Source: JBDTDV01 sp039922875 (GTDB taxonomy: Bacteria; Actinomycetota; Actinomycetes; Actinomycetales; Microbacteriaceae). Taken from it: 22,115 bases of DNA. The notes under the pieces were generated by a model that was given only the letters and a program-made list of their open reading frames with translations, made no database searches and had not been told where the DNA came from. This document shows positions 20,833 through 22,115 of the stretch, piece after piece. The DNA lies in the NCBI GenBank assembly GCA_039922875.1, contig JBDTDV010000063.1, forward strand, positions 1 to 22,115. Direction: 5' to 3'. Position numbers and translations under genes: made by a program. The stretch's first letter is position 1, and every line of letters begins with the position of its first letter.

Positions 20833-22115
20833 CTAGGCGACGACACCCTGCGCCGGTACCTGCTCCGCTTCGGTGGGCGGTGCCGCGACCACCGGGGAGA
20901 GCGAGAGCTTGCCGCGGTCGTCGATCTTGGTGATCTGCACCAGAATCTTCTGACCGACGCCCAGGACGTCTTCGACGTTCTCGACCCGCTTTCCACCGGC
21001 GAGCTTGCGCACTTCGGAGATGTGCAGCAGTCCGTCCTTGCCGGGCAGCAGCGAAACGAAGGCGCCGAAGGATGCGATCTTCACGACGGTGCCAAGGAAC
21101 TGCTCGCCGACCTCAGGATTGGTCGGGTTGGCGATCGCATTGACCTGAGAGCGGGCGGCCTCGGCCGACGGACCATCGACGGCGCCGATGTACACGGTGC
21201 CGTCCTCCTCGATTGAGATGTCCGCCCCGGTCTCGTCCTGGATCGCGTTGATCGTCTTGCCCTTGGGGCCGATCAGCTCGCCAATCTTGTCGACCGGGAT
21301 CTGCACGCTGATCACGCGCGGCGCGGTGGGGGCCATCTCATCCGGCTGGTCGATCGCGGCGTTCAACACGCTGAGGATCGTCGTGCGGGCTTCCTTCGCC
21401 TGCGTGAGCGCGGCGTCCAGGACCGACGACGGGATGCCGTCGAGCTTGGTGTCCAGCTGGATCGCGGTGACGAACTCGCTGGTGCCAGCGACCTTGAAGT
21501 CCATGTCGCCCAGTGCGTCTTCTGCACCGAGGATGTCGGTCAGCGCCGCATAACGGGTCTGACCGTCGACCGTGTCGGAGACCAGGCCCATGGCGATGCC
21601 GGCGACCGGTGCGCGCAACGGCACACCGGCGTTCAGCAGGGACAGGGTCGAGGCGCACACCGAGCCCATCGACGTCGAACCGTTGGAGCCGATGGCCTCG
21701 GACACCTGACGGATCGCGTACGGGAACTCCTCGCGGCTAGGCAGCACCGGCACGAGGGCGCGCTCGGCCAGGAACCCGTGCCCGATCTCGCGACGCTTCG
21801 GGCTGCCGACCCGTCCGGTCTCACCGGTGGAGTACGGCGGGAAGTTGTAGTGGTGCAGGTAGCGCTTCTTCGTGATCGGGCTCAGCGAGTCGATCTGCTG
21901 CTCCATCTTGAGCATGTTCAGCGTGGTGACGCCCAGGATCTGGGTCTCGCCGCGTTGGAAGATCGCGCTGCCGTGCACGCGGGGTACGACCTGCACCTCG
22001 GCGTCCAGCGGCCTGATGTCGGAGAGCCCGCGGCCGTCGATGCGGATGCCCTCGGTGAGGATGCGTCCGCGGACGATCTTCTTGGTGACGGCCTTGTACG
22101 CGCCGCTGACCATGC
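20833..22115 (-). CDS. pnp: Polyribonucleotide nucleotidyltransferase, C-terminal part (partial)
   Basis: The window holds the last 427 or so residues of PNPase; about 300 N-terminal residues lie beyond the right edge. Visible from the N-terminal side are the second RNase PH domain, with LTDILGAEDALGDMDFKVAGT carrying the catalytic Asp residues, and YNFPPYSTGETGR. The KH domain follows (VDKIGELIGPKGKTINAIQ, with GxxG as GPKG). The last is the S1 domain (FLGTVVKIASFGAFVSLLPGKDGLLHIS). PNPase phosphorolyses RNA 3'-to-5' and can add tails. In actinobacteria it is often called GpsI. No internal stop or frameshift is seen. It ends in TAG and is followed by the hairpin and then mrpA. Confidence 0.97.
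   Translation of the reverse strand, partial: MVSGAYKAVTKKIVRGRILTEGIRIDGRGLSDIRPLDAEVQVVPRVHGSAIFQRGETQILGVTTLNMLKMEQQIDSLSPITKKRYLHHYNFPPYSTGETGRVGSPKRREIGHGFLAERALVPVLPSREEFPYAIRQVSEAIGSNGSTSMGSVCASTLSLLNAGVPLRAPVAGIAMGLVSDTVDGQTRYAALTDILGAEDALGDMDFKVAGTSEFVTAIQLDTKLDGIPSSVLDAALTQAKEARTTILSVLNAAIDQPDEMAPTAPRVISVQIPVDKIGELIGPKGKTINAIQDETGADISIEEDGTVYIGAVDGPSAEAARSQVNAIANPTNPEVGEQFLGTVVKIASFGAFVSLLPGKDGLLHISEVRKLAGGKRVENVEDVLGVGQKILVQITKIDDRGKLSLSPVVAAPPTEAEQVPAQGVVA

Noticed and set aside
1..22115. CRISPR arrays, tRNA genes, transposase or phage genes
   Set aside because: No spaced direct repeats, no cloverleaf-like segments noticed, and no transposase, integrase or phage-like protein in any frame.

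Overview
The window is a high-GC chromosomal segment of an actinobacterium. The gene set and order pnp ... pepR ... dapB-dapA-rnj-ftsK-pgsA-cinA-clgR is the conserved actinobacterial arrangement. The protein flavour suggests Micrococcales or a near relative, but this is an inference and I cannot name a genus. Almost everything lies on the minus strand; only a GNAT acetyltransferase and a TetR regulator lie on the plus strand. Coding density is very high, with many 1-4 base stop/start overlaps. No gene-free stretch exceeds about 160 bases. I see no tRNA, rRNA, CRISPR array or insertion sequence.

In minus-strand transcription order, the right edge holds the 3' part of pnp (PNPase, cut by the window edge), followed by a strong hairpin. 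Next comes a complete six-gene Mrp cation/proton antiporter operon, mrpA(B)-C-D-E-F-G, in which A and B are fused. An SRPBCC/AHSA1-like gene rides 10 bases behind mrpG. Then comes an aldo/keto reductase facing a TetR regulator. pepR (M16 zinc peptidase) is divergent from that regulator. A four-gene unit follows: histidine phosphatase, Usp-like protein and two crcB fluoride channel subunits. A convergent GNAT gene comes next. The unit dapB - small membrane/TPR-like protein - dapA - rnj - ftsK - pgsA - cinA - clgR fills the left part.

Functionally the window combines a core block with ion-homeostasis cargo. The core block covers lysine/diaminopimelate synthesis (DapA, DapB), RNA decay (PNPase, RNase J), chromosome segregation (FtsK), phospholipid synthesis (PgsA), nucleotide salvage (CinA/PncC) and Clp regulation (ClgR). 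The cargo (Mrp for Na+/H+, CrcB pair for F-) sits between core genes that are close together in other actinobacteria.

Four promoters (dapB, GNAT, tetR, pepR) show a TANNNT box 6-7 bases before the start codon, the signature of leaderless transcripts. The most unusual local structures are a (GGAATC)6 microsatellite coding an Asp-Ser tail on MrpG, an 18-bp tandem duplication before the phosphatase gene, a near-perfect operator upstream of tetR, and a tetraloop hairpin abutting the dapA stop. I found no convincing wholly new multi-gene system; most of the window is recognisable.
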